DNA from: Planococcus halocryophilus | Lineage (GTDB): Bacteria > Bacillota > Bacilli > Bacillales_A > Planococcaceae | DNA length: 64,000 nt | Assembly (NCBI RefSeq): GCF_022489025.1 | Contig: NZ_JAKVTG010000013.1 | Location: forward strand, 1-64,000 | Direction: 5' to 3' | Shown: positions 19,537-28,258 of the stretch, in pieces | Layout: each line of letters opens with the position of its first letter | Position numbering within the stretch: the first letter of the stretch is position 1 | Notes under the pieces: generated by a model | Database searches by the model: none | What the model saw: the letters and a program-made list of their open reading frames with translations, nothing else | What the model was told of the DNA's origin: nothing | Position numbers and translations under genes: made by a program

Positions 19537-20820
19537 TTATTGTTCAATAGGTCGAGTTGCACCTGGCTGCGAATGATCTGACACTGTTTGCAGAACATCA
19601 CGGTATTTATTAATTGAAGTATCTCTTGTTAAGTTTTTTTCGAGATAAGAACGTCCTTTCAAGCCCATCGCTTTCAGTTCGTCTCCGTCTAGACTCCTCA
19701 AATAATTAATCGCATGCACAACACCTTGATAATTTTGAGGTTCAATAACCAAACCTGCTCCACTTTCAAAAATTAGACGTTGCACTTCGCTCCCTTGTTC
19801 TAGAACTCCAAGAACTGGTTTGCCAGCGGCCATAACACCATAAATTTTACTCGGTACTGAAACACCTTTAATCCCTTTTTGATTCACAACCAAATGAACG
19901 TCAGCTGCATTTAAGGAATACTTAAGAAATTCTTTAGGTTGATAAGGTAAAAATTTAACGTTCTCCAACTTATTTTCTAACGCATATGTTTGTATCCGTT
20001 GTTTAACGGCTCCTTCTCCGATAAACAAGAAGACAATATCTGGCTGACCGACAAATTCTTTAGATACTTGAATTAAGTTTTCTAAATCATAATACAATCC
20101 AAGATTCCCTGAATACATGACGATAAATTTATCTTGTAACCCGTGCATTTCTAAAAACTCACGGATTTCAGGCTCGTTTTTCTCAAGCGGTACAATGGCG
20201 TCTTCATCTGTCCAATTACTGATGACCGTATGCTTTGGTACTTTTCCTCCCTCGAATCGGCCTCTTAACGTTTCTGCCATATCTTCCCCGACAACCAATA
20301 CTTGATCCGCATAACTGCAATTTAGTTTGTCGATCGCTTTAGCAATTTTAAAGACGGTTTGGTTGTTTGTATAAGCAACTGCTTGCGCCTGTTCAGGATT
20401 AAAGTCATGAATACTATAAATATGTCGCGACCGTTTCAGCAGTTTTCCGATGGTTCCGATCAATCCGCCCAATACGGGTGGTTGAGAAATCGTAAAAATA
20501 ACATCTGTCCCTTTTTCCTTGAGCAACGCAAGGTTTGCTAACAAGAAATAAGAAGAGATGTATTTGATTCGACTGATTTTCGAGTTTTTGTTTACTTCGG
20601 GCAGCTTGATCCGAACCACTTTAATATTTTCTACGTAAGCTTCTTCAAAGAGCTTTTTACTGTCATGATTTTCTCCTGCATATCCCGGTTGTGCCGCAAT
20701 AACTGTAATTGTGAAGTCATATTGGAGATACTTTGTTAGTTCGGTCATCAATTGACTTGTTGCTGCAAGATCCGGATAGAAGTAATTAATAACAAATGTG
20801 ATTTTTCTTTTGCGTATCAT
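19537..20820 (-). CDS. Glycosyltransferase family 4 (WcaI-like)
   Basis: GT-B fold glycosyltransferase of 427 residues. The N-terminal acceptor domain has FVINYFYPDLAATSQLMTEL and ISQPPVLGGLIG. The C-terminal donor domain has VMYSGNLGLYYDLENLI, VFLFIGEGAVKQ and VPSKIYGVMAAGKPVLG, the last being the E/S-x7-E-like nucleotide-sugar site in variant form. It resembles colanic-acid WcaI-type enzymes, often linked to GDP-fucose clusters; fucosyltransferase activity is possible but not shown. The ATG at 20820 has GGAAGGG closely upstream. It is the last gene of its transcription unit. Confidence 0.88.
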   Translation of the reverse strand: MIRKRKITFVINYFYPDLAATSQLMTELTKYLQYDFTITVIAAQPGYAGENHDSKKLFEEAYVENIKVVRIKLPEVNKNSKISRIKYISSYFLLANLALLKEKGTDVIFTISQPPVLGGLIGTIGKLLKRSRHIYSIHDFNPEQAQAVAYTNNQTVFKIAKAIDKLNCSYADQVLVVGEDMAETLRGRFEGGKVPKHTVISNWTDEDAIVPLEKNEPEIREFLEMHGLQDKFIVMYSGNLGLYYDLENLIQVSKEFVGQPDIVFLFIGEGAVKQRIQTYALENKLENVKFLPYQPKEFLKYSLNAADVHLVVNQKGIKGVSVPSKIYGVMAAGKPVLGVLEQGSEVQRLIFESGAGLVIEPQNYQGVVHAINYLRSLDGDELKAMGLKGRSYLEKNLTRDTSINKYRDVLQTVSDHSQPGATRPIEQ

Positions 20821-20868
20821 ATGACCCTTCCTTTCCTTAAAAGCACGCAACAAATTCGTTGCCTTTAC

Positions 20869-21978
20869 TTAAAGTTCATCAAAAATAGACACTAACCGAT
20901 CGGTGTATTTATCTTCCGTATAAAACTCTTCAAACGTATCACGACTCATTCTTCCAAGCCGCATACGCTCTGCATCATTCGTCACCAACTCTTTTATCGC
21001 AGCTTTTACGCCTTCTATCGTTGGTTCGATAATCACACCACAATCTTTGATCAACTCCGCAATAATTCCTCGGTCCGAAGAAATAATCGGCAATCCCGCT
21101 GCCATTCCTTCAATAATAGACATGGGTTGACCTTCTACTTTATATTTGGTCGGTAACGCCATCATATCTGATTCAAGGAAAAAACGTTTTTTCTCTTCCC
21201 CTTGCTTTAACCCGTGATATTGAATCAAGTGATCTACATCATTCTCTGCGATATAATGCTTGATTTCTTGGAATTCATCTTCATTTTGAATTCCACCAAC
21301 CAAATCTAAGCGTAAATTATGACCTTCTTGAATTAACGCAGTTGTTGCTTTAATCAATTCAATATAGCCTTTTTCAAACATGAGATTACTCAAATACAAA
21401 AGAGAGATCGATCCTTTTTTCTTCCCCTGCCCCACTTCATTCTTCAATATAAAGTCTGCAGGAATACCGTTGGATACCACTTCCACATGTTTGACATGAC
21501 CGCGGTAATTTGGCGTTAGCTTTTCACCTAATACAATTCCAACATCAATTTTCTGCAATGAATGGATGATGAATTTTTGCGTAATTCCAGAAGTAGCGTC
21601 AATCGTGCCACCTAAGTTATTGCCATGTAAATGACTCACTACTTTACCACGCCCAAGAACTTTACAAGCTTGGATCATCACACAATCACGTAACAACCCC
21701 ATTTTAGTTTGCGAAATGGAAATATACAAAATTGGTTTTTTCATACGCAGTGATAAAAAGCCAGAGTAAAAAACAGCTAACGAATCATGCAGCAATTTAT
21801 CAAAAGAAAGCGCACCAGGATGTTCAAAATCTTTCTTGCTTAAATTAATTTTTTTCACATTATATTGTTGGTGAAGTTTTTCTGAATTATACAGGGATTG
21901 AAGAGCAATGCTTTCTCCTAGTATCGGAGGAGGCAAGGGCCCAACAAATATCAAATCCCCTTTTTTTGTCCCAGTCAT
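20869..21978 (-). CDS. Glycosyltransferase family 4
   Basis: GT-B fold glycosyltransferase of 369 residues. The N-terminus has VGPLPPPILGESIA, a loop common in GT4 enzymes of EPS clusters. HLHGNNLGG follows, then ISLLYLSNLMFEKGYIELI at the domain junction and the donor-site segment VEGQPMSIIEGMAAGLPIIS, with the EX7E-type Glu in IIEGMAAG. Donor and acceptor are unknown. A GAGGTGC site lies 6 bases before the ATG. It sits between the polymerase gene and another glycosyltransferase, with short gaps, in the fucose unit. Confidence 0.9.
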   Translation of the reverse strand: MTGTKKGDLIFVGPLPPPILGESIALQSLYNSEKLHQQYNVKKINLSKKDFEHPGALSFDKLLHDSLAVFYSGFLSLRMKKPILYISISQTKMGLLRDCVMIQACKVLGRGKVVSHLHGNNLGGTIDATSGITQKFIIHSLQKIDVGIVLGEKLTPNYRGHVKHVEVVSNGIPADFILKNEVGQGKKKGSISLLYLSNLMFEKGYIELIKATTALIQEGHNLRLDLVGGIQNEDEFQEIKHYIAENDVDHLIQYHGLKQGEEKKRFFLESDMMALPTKYKVEGQPMSIIEGMAAGLPIISSDRGIIAELIKDCGVIIEPTIEGVKAAIKELVTNDAERMRLGRMSRDTFEEFYTEDKYTDRLVSIFDEL

Positions 21979-22036
21979 GTTAAAGCACCTCTCTTATAAA
22001 TGACATCAACTAGCCAGTGCCACAATCCGACGTTTT

Positions 22037-23413
22037 TTAATGCGGATCAGTAGATTTCAATTCACGTTTATCCACTAAATCTTTTTCGAACGAAGAAACA
22101 ACAAGATAGATAATGATAAAAACCGGAAGGATAATGACTAACGGCTTGATGTAATAAATAAAGCCGTACCAGAATACTCGCGCAATGGTTAAAACAATCC
22201 AGTAATACCCTAATGCCATTCCGAAATTACCGAAGAGTTTTTTCAGGATAATAGTGGGCGTGAAAATAATAATATATGTAGCAAATGGTGCAATAACTAG
22301 CCCAAGAACTCCTAAGTTTAAGTAAAATTCTCCGTAGACAAATAAACCGTAGTTTGTGTGTATAATCGAAGCGACAAGATGGGCAGCTTCTGGGCTCTTC
22401 GCTTCAATTCCAAGAAAAGAAGGAATTAGTTGTGGAATGTAATCGATAATTGTATGGAAATTACCGTACGTATGAGTTACTTCAATTGCAGCAGCTGTGG
22501 AATAAACAAGATCTTGAACAGTTGGGTAGTTGACCAAAATTGCTACAGAGTCAAGAATTGCTTGCACGTCAAAAATCAGTCCTGTATGTCTCACCAAACC
22601 TAAATAAGAAAAAAGTAGCAATCCCCCAGCGATTAACGCCACTTTTTTAAATGAAAAACTCGACTTAATCACATCTAATTTTTTAGTGGCCGTTAATAAT
22701 AAATACAAAATCAACAGCAAACCTAAAATATCGACTCGAGCATAATGGGACAAAAGCCAAAAAGGGACAAACAAAATGGCGAATTTCCGTAGTCCACTCT
22801 CTTTAACGCCCATCAGCACAAAGAAGTACGAAATAACAACAACAGAGTTCCATGCATTCCCAGGCAATAAACTTGGTGAAAGTTCGTTATACGCCCCTCC
22901 AGGTAGATCCGGCAAATAGATGATTGCGGAAACTACAGCTAAAATACTGAATAGCCAAGTCGCTAACAAACTATGAACTGTTCCGGAATAATACGCCAAA
23001 ATTTTAGCATCGTAATTGCCATAAGTCTTATTTGATACCCACAGCAAAATCGACCAAGCGTAGTAGAAAAAAAGCGCACCAAATGCCAATGTATAAAAAT
23101 GTCGTTCAATAAGATGGGTACGATCATTAAATAAGGGCTGCACTTCCCCAATTGGCGCATAACCTAATATACTGATAATCGGCAAAAACAAAAGAACAAG
23201 TGAAAAAGAAGAAAATCCCACCTTGAATATATAAATATCCATTAATAACTTGAAGGAAAATATAATTAAAATGAACAAGTTCCATGGATCGTCAGCATTG
23301 AAAACCTGACCTAACTGAAGCAAGTAATAGATCACTGAAATCCCAGTTATTAAATTAACGATGATAAATAGGACTTTTTCAAATCGATCATCGGCTTCTA
23401 TATGCTTTTCCAT
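22037..23413 (-). CDS. Wzy-like O-antigen/EPS polymerase
   Basis: A 458-residue protein with about eleven to twelve hydrophobic helices and no conserved enzymatic motif visible. It has a larger periplasm-side loop around residues 285-350 (containing YGNFHTIIDYIPQLIPSFLG), as in Wzy oligosaccharide-repeat polymerases. Its place among glycosyltransferases, flippases and a Wzz-like protein supports a role in joining lipid-linked repeat units on the outer face of the membrane. Sequence alone would also allow an O-antigen ligase-like protein. It is the only such polymerase in the window, although there are two flippases. Confidence 0.78.
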   Translation of the reverse strand: MEKHIEADDRFEKVLFIIVNLITGISVIYYLLQLGQVFNADDPWNLFILIIFSFKLLMDIYIFKVGFSSFSLVLLFLPIISILGYAPIGEVQPLFNDRTHLIERHFYTLAFGALFFYYAWSILLWVSNKTYGNYDAKILAYYSGTVHSLLATWLFSILAVVSAIIYLPDLPGGAYNELSPSLLPGNAWNSVVVISYFFVLMGVKESGLRKFAILFVPFWLLSHYARVDILGLLLILYLLLTATKKLDVIKSSFSFKKVALIAGGLLLFSYLGLVRHTGLIFDVQAILDSVAILVNYPTVQDLVYSTAAAIEVTHTYGNFHTIIDYIPQLIPSFLGIEAKSPEAAHLVASIIHTNYGLFVYGEFYLNLGVLGLVIAPFATYIIIFTPTIILKKLFGNFGMALGYYWIVLTIARVFWYGFIYYIKPLVIILPVFIIIYLVVSSFEKDLVDKRELKSTDPH

Positions 23414-23470
23414 AGTCTCATTCCTTTATTTATAATTCTCTTTTTAGACAACCCATTGCCTACCACTCTG

Positions 23471-24442
23471 TTAGGAAGGTACATCTGCAGAGAACATCTG
23501 GGATTTTTTATTGTTTTTTTTGGATTGTCTATATAGGTAGCTTAAAATTTTTATATGCAAGAAAGTGGACAGGTAATAGAATAGAAAATTCAATGACACT
23601 CGGTCATTTTTAAATCCTTCTAACAGTATTTTTCTAGACAACTGCACGACTTCTTTGTTTTGACCGATTATCCCCGTTCGGAAAACAACTTTCCAAATGG
23701 TTAAAGTAAAACGATGGAAAGTAGACTTCCGCTGTTGCATGGCTAGTTTTTTATACTTCTCGAAAATGCTTAAATGCCCATTGAGTACAGAAGTTTTATT
23801 GGTCGTAATTCGTTCCCCGCTATGATGATAAAATAACACCATGCTTTCTGTGACAAAATCGAATTTTGTCACCTGCGCCAGCCTGATATACAAATCCCAA
23901 TCTTGACAACTTGGCAGCTTGGCATCAAAGCCATCTATTTGGTCTAATACTTCTTTTCTAACTAATACCGAAGAAGTAGTATCGATATAGTTAAATTCAA
24001 GTAACTTGGACAAAATATCTCCGCGATATTCCGGAATGATTTTACGAGTAGGCTGATTGTTTTCATCAACTACTTGCACACCTGAATAAACTACTCCGAC
24101 ATCTGGCTCATCATTAAATTTCTCCAGCTGCTTTTCGATTTTTTCTGGTAGCCACTGATCATCTGAATCTAAAAATCCGATGAAATTTCCAGTGGCTCTT
24201 CTTAAACCGGTATTTCTTGCTTCCGACCCACCTTTGTTCACCTCGTGTTTCAAGTAGATAATTCGGTCATCAGTCATTTCTGCAACAATAGCTGCCGTAT
24301 TATCAGTTGAAAAATCATCAATAATGATGATTTCCAAGTTTTGATGACTTTGCTTTTCTAAACTTTCAACAGCTTTTTTCAGCAGTTCCGAACGATTGAA
24401 CGTTGGAATAATAACACTGACTTTGTCATTTAAGGTCACCAT
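23471..24442 (-). CDS. Glycosyltransferase family 2
   Basis: GT-A fold transferase of 323 residues. It has VSVIIPTFNRSELLKKAVESL, IIIDDFSTDNTAAI (UDP-sugar binding Asp), ARNTGLRRATGNFIGFLDSDD (metal-binding DSDD) and a downstream CQDWDLYIRLAQ acting as the catalytic base region. A GGGAGGG site is 10 bases upstream of the ATG. It lies between gmd and the polymerase gene. It probably adds one sugar to the lipid-linked repeat; the sugar cannot be assigned. Confidence 0.92.
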   Translation of the reverse strand: MVTLNDKVSVIIPTFNRSELLKKAVESLEKQSHQNLEIIIIDDFSTDNTAAIVAEMTDDRIIYLKHEVNKGGSEARNTGLRRATGNFIGFLDSDDQWLPEKIEKQLEKFNDEPDVGVVYSGVQVVDENNQPTRKIIPEYRGDILSKLLEFNYIDTTSSVLVRKEVLDQIDGFDAKLPSCQDWDLYIRLAQVTKFDFVTESMVLFYHHSGERITTNKTSVLNGHLSIFEKYKKLAMQQRKSTFHRFTLTIWKVVFRTGIIGQNKEVVQLSRKILLEGFKNDRVSLNFLFYYLSTFLHIKILSYLYRQSKKNNKKSQMFSADVPS

Positions 24443-24481
24443 TGCACTTTATCCCTCCCCCCGTTAAGGAACCCGCTCAGT

Positions 24482-25546
24482 TTAGTATTCGCTAATTGCA
24501 CTCTTTTCTCGGTTCACCAAATTACAATCATGTGTCACCATAATTTCCACTAGCTCCTCAAAAGAAGTCGCTGTTGGATTCCAACCAAGTAGCTTTTTCG
24601 CTTTTGAAGGATCGCCCAATAACTGCTCAACCTCAGCTAAACGGAAATATTCTGGATTTACTTCAACTACAACTTCGCCGGTCTTTGCATTAAAGCCTTT
24701 CTCATCAATTCCTTCTCCTTGCCACTCTACTTCGATTCCCGCATGTTTAAATGCGAGTGTCGCAAATTCACGAACAGTATGCATTTCCCCAGTTGCGATG
24801 ACAAAATCTTCTGGCGTATCATGTTGTAAAATAAGCCACATGCATTCTACATAGTCTTTGGCATAACCCCAGTCTCGCCTTGCATCAAGGTTCCCGAGTA
24901 ACAATTTGTCTTGCTTGCCATTCGAAATACGCGCAGCAGCCATTGTAATCTTACGTGTTACAAACGTTTCTCCACGTCGTTCGGATTCGTGGTTGAAAAG
25001 AATACCGTTGACCGCGAACATATCATAAGATTCCCGGTAGTTTTTCGTGATCCAATAACCATATAATTTTGCCACTCCATATGGGGAACGCGGATAAAAC
25101 GGCGTTGTTTCTCGTTGTGGAACTTCTTGTACTTTTCCATATAACTCTGAAGTAGAGGCTTGATAAATGCGCGTCTTTTTCTCCAAACCGAGAATACGCA
25201 CTGCTTCGAGAATACGCAAAGTTCCGATTCCATCAACATCTGCTGTGTATTCAGGAGTTTCAAACGACACTTTTACATGGGACATTGCCGCTAAGTTATA
25301 AATTTCGTCTGGTTTAATTTCGCTAATCAGTCGAATGATGTTGGAAGTATCCGTCATATCCCCATAATGAATATAAAAGTTTTCACTCGACTTTAACTCT
25401 TCAATATATAAGTGCTCGATGCGCCCTGTATTGAAACTCGAACTTCTCCGAATGATGCCATGTACCTCATATCCTTTTTCTAATAAGAAATCCGATAGAA
25501 ACGAGCCATCTTGACCGTTAACTCCTGTAATCAATGCTTTTTTCAT
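24482..25546 (-). CDS. gmd: GDP-mannose 4,6-dehydratase
   Basis: First step from GDP-mannose to GDP-L-fucose, forming GDP-4-keto-6-deoxymannose. Extended SDR of 354 residues. NADP-binding [21 protein letters not shown] and [20 protein letters not shown] are diagnostic for Gmd. The catalytic residues are in [11 protein letters not shown] and the [12 protein letters not shown] Tyr-Lys pair. [17 protein letters not shown] is another family block. An AAGGGGG site precedes the ATG. It lies 11 bases after fcl, its pathway partner. GDP-rhamnose or GDP-perosamine would need other enzymes that are not seen. Confidence 0.96.
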   Translation of the reverse strand: MKKALITGVNGQDGSFLSDFLLEKGYEVHGIIRRSSSFNTGRIEHLYIEELKSSENFYIHYGDMTDTSNIIRLISEIKPDEIYNLAAMSHVKVSFETPEYTADVDGIGTLRILEAVRILGLEKKTRIYQASTSELYGKVQEVPQRETTPFYPRSPYGVAKLYGYWITKNYRESYDMFAVNGILFNHESERRGETFVTRKITMAAARISNGKQDKLLLGNLDARRDWGYAKDYVECMWLILQHDTPEDFVIATGEMHTVREFATLAFKHAGIEVEWQGEGIDEKGFNAKTGEVVVEVNPEYFRLAEVEQLLGDPSKAKKLLGWNPTATSFEELVEIMVTHDCNLVNREKSAISEY

Positions 25547-25557
25547 AATAATCCCCC

Positions 25558-26499
25558 TTATAATCGTACTTTCTCTGTCTGTTCTAAAAACCAGTCATAA
25601 GCCATTTTTAATCCATCATCTAACGGGATTTTCGCTTCCCATCCAAGACTCTTTAATCGACTAACGTCCACTAACTTACGCGGTGTACCATCAGGTTTCG
25701 ATGTATTAAAGACGATTTCTCCTTCATAGCCGACAGTTTTCCCAACTTTTTCGGCGAGCTCTTTAATCGAAATATCTCTGCCAACACCGATATTGACCAA
25801 ATCGTTGCCATTATAAGTATTCATCAAATAAATAGCTGCATCTGCCAAATCATCAGAGTAAAGAAATTCACGTTTTGGTGTTCCTGTGCCCCAAACTTCA
25901 ACAGTCTCAGCCTGAGCGTTTTTTGCTTCATGAAATTTCCGAATAAGCGCCGGTAGAACATGTGAACTTGTTAAGTCGAAATTGTCATTCGGTCCAAATA
26001 AGTTAGTCGGCATGATTGATATAAAGTTCGTACCATATTGACGGTTATAAGATTGGCACATTTTAATGCCCGCTATTTTAGCAATGGCGTATGGCTCGTT
26101 GGTTGGCTCAAGTTCTCCAGTCAATAAGGCATCTTCTCTCATCGGCTGTTCTGCGAGTCTTGGATAGATACACGTACTGCCGAGAAACAGCAGTTTTTTT
26201 ACTTTATTCCGATGAGCAGCATCAATGACATTTGTTTGAATCATCAAATTGTCTCGGATGAATTCTGCTGGGTAGTCGTTATTTGCAGCAATCCCCCCAA
26301 CTTTTGCTGCTGCTAAAAATACGTAGTCTGGTCGTTGTTCTTGAAAAAAAGAATCGACTTGATTGGAGTTTGTCAAATCAAGTTCTTTACTGGTCCGAAA
26401 CACAAGATTGTGATAGCCCTTTTCTTGTAGGTTTCTCACAATTGCTGATCCGACAAGACCTCGATGTCCCGCTACATAAATTTTCGACTCCAAGTTCAT
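25558..26499 (-). CDS. fcl: GDP-L-fucose synthase
   Basis: Bifunctional epimerase/reductase that turns GDP-4-keto-6-deoxymannose into GDP-L-fucose with NADPH. Extended SDR of 313 residues. Motifs are [17 protein letters not shown] (cofactor), [17 protein letters not shown], the Tyr-Lys pair in [29 protein letters not shown] and [15 protein letters not shown]. It is the first gene of the unit running down to 19.5 kb. A promoter with an upstream inverted repeat lies at 26.65 kb. A GGTGGG site precedes the ATG. Confidence 0.96.
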   Translation of the reverse strand: MNLESKIYVAGHRGLVGSAIVRNLQEKGYHNLVFRTSKELDLTNSNQVDSFFQEQRPDYVFLAAAKVGGIAANNDYPAEFIRDNLMIQTNVIDAAHRNKVKKLLFLGSTCIYPRLAEQPMREDALLTGELEPTNEPYAIAKIAGIKMCQSYNRQYGTNFISIMPTNLFGPNDNFDLTSSHVLPALIRKFHEAKNAQAETVEVWGTGTPKREFLYSDDLADAAIYLMNTYNGNDLVNIGVGRDISIKELAEKVGKTVGYEGEIVFNTSKPDGTPRKLVDVSRLKSLGWEAKIPLDDGLKMAYDWFLEQTEKVRL

Positions 26500-26646
26500 A
26501 AATATCCCACCTTTTTTAGCTATTGCCTCACGTGATCCGATAGAAGTTAACGTTTATTTCATGGTCATTTTTTCAAAAAAGCTATTTCAGTAAAAAAACA
26601 ACCTTTTACCCAAGACTTTATACTTACTAATCAAACTTATTTTCTT

Positions 26647-26690
26647 ATTCTACCATACAATAGTCTAAATATTACAGATTATTTAGACTA
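26647..26690 (-). promoter_or_regulatory. Promoter and inverted-repeat box upstream of fcl
   Basis: Minus strand: ATCTG (26675-26679), 22 bases, then an extended -10 TGGTAGAAT (-10 at 26647-26652). The ATCTG sits in the middle of a perfect 10-bp inverted repeat (26661-26670 and 26681-26690). No good -35 is present, so an activator may bind the box. A closely similar arrangement is at 35.2 kb. Confidence 0.6.
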
Positions 26691-26761
26691 TTTAATGTTT
26701 TGTGCAATTAATTTTAATTTTGTACCGAGCAAATGCATAAGACATTTCTTTCGAATCATGT

Positions 26762-28237
26762 TTACCCTTGTTTCACTAAGGTTTTTTTTCGAAAAAATCC
26801 TTTTACTTCAACTACTAACTCACGTTGATTTAATACCATTAACACACCATAAATTACCCCACCAGTAATCGAGTCAATAATGATGATTCCAACTGCTCCA
26901 ACTTCTGTTAACTGGGAATTCAAAAAATACAAAAGTACCATCATAATAAGTGAATGAACAACCGGCTTCGCAATAGAGAGGTTTAATTCACGTAAGCTAT
27001 CCCCAATAATTTGACGGATTCGCACAAAATAACTGACGTAAAATAACAGCATTCTAAGCAAACCAACTGCAATTGCAACAATGAAAATTTCACCAGACAA
27101 TCCTGCTAGGAATACGACAACCGGAATAATCCCTAGTTGAAACAATTGCCAGTAAAAGCTCCACCTTACTTTGCCAACGGCGATAAACAAGCTGCCGCTC
27201 GGATTTCCTAAAGCTTTGAATAATCCGTACAAGCAAAGAATTTGGATAATGAGAACGCTTTGCGTCCACTCTTTGCCAAGTAGCAGAGGGACTGCGTATG
27301 GTGCTAAAACAATGACGCCCGCCAACAGCGGCGCATTAAAGCTCGTTAACATATTGGTGATTAGTAAATATGTTTTTCTCAGTTTACGTTGATCCAATTG
27401 AATTTTTGAAAACACAGGAAACGCCACTCGATTAATCATAGAATTCAACTTTTGCACCGGCTGCATAATAAGATTCATAGCCATGCTGTAATAACCAAGC
27501 GCAACAGGGCCTAACATAACACCTACAACCATTTGATCAATTTTAGTCGTAAAATAATTGATACTTGTGGAACCTAGACGATACAGACCGAAGCTGACAA
27601 AACCTTTAATCGCATTCCACGAAAAGACCAGTTGTGGTCGAGCTTCCGCATCCCGGTACCCAGCTATAACCCACGGAACACTTCTAAATAACGACATCAC
27701 AATATGACCGTAAACGAGTGACCATGCACCAAGAGTGGTAAAGCTAGCTAAGTAAACTGTTAACAAAACGCCAATTGTTGTTGCCAAAATTTCATTTTTT
27801 GTAATTTGTGCAAATTCCAGTTTTTTTGTAGCAAGTGTCTGAAATTGCAAACCGAATGGCAAGATGATAAAGCTAATTCCAACGACTTGTATCATGCCAG
27901 TTAAACTCGGTTCATTGAACATCAACGCAATGACTGGAGCCAGCATGAATAAGATTAGGAACAAGAAGAATCCGACAAAAATAGAAAACCAGTACAAACT
28001 TGATAGCTCAATTTTGCTGATTTTTTCTTTTTGAATAATGGCGTCTGTTATCCCCATTTCCAAGAATAGTTGTGAAAATTGAATAACAATTTGCACCATA
28101 GCTATTAGACCAAAAATTTCCGGCCCCAACACTCTACCCAAAATCAGTAACTGAGCGATTTGGAGAACGCTCGTCACAAGCATCGATATGGAAGTAAGTT
28201 TGACACTAGTTACTGCTTTGCTTTTTAAAGATGTCAT
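26762..28237 (-). CDS. Wzx-type flippase (MOP superfamily), copy 1
   Basis: Polysaccharide exporter of 491 residues with about twelve to fourteen hydrophobic helices. The N-terminus is typical of Wzx/TuaB-like proteins (ILGRVLGPEIFGLIAM, then LFLEMGITDAIIQKE), with TTKIDQMVVGVMLGPVALGYYSMA in the middle. It would move the undecaprenyl-linked repeat unit to the outer face. An AGAGGAATGG site precedes the ATG. A second flippase lies at 33.5 kb in the same unit, so two lipid-linked glycans may be exported. Confidence 0.9.
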   Translation of the reverse strand: MTSLKSKAVTSVKLTSISMLVTSVLQIAQLLILGRVLGPEIFGLIAMVQIVIQFSQLFLEMGITDAIIQKEKISKIELSSLYWFSIFVGFFLFLILFMLAPVIALMFNEPSLTGMIQVVGISFIILPFGLQFQTLATKKLEFAQITKNEILATTIGVLLTVYLASFTTLGAWSLVYGHIVMSLFRSVPWVIAGYRDAEARPQLVFSWNAIKGFVSFGLYRLGSTSINYFTTKIDQMVVGVMLGPVALGYYSMAMNLIMQPVQKLNSMINRVAFPVFSKIQLDQRKLRKTYLLITNMLTSFNAPLLAGVIVLAPYAVPLLLGKEWTQSVLIIQILCLYGLFKALGNPSGSLFIAVGKVRWSFYWQLFQLGIIPVVVFLAGLSGEIFIVAIAVGLLRMLLFYVSYFVRIRQIIGDSLRELNLSIAKPVVHSLIMMVLLYFLNSQLTEVGAVGIIIIDSITGGVIYGVLMVLNQRELVVEVKGFFRKKTLVKQG

Positions 28238-28258
28238 AGGCCATTCCTCTAATCCGGT

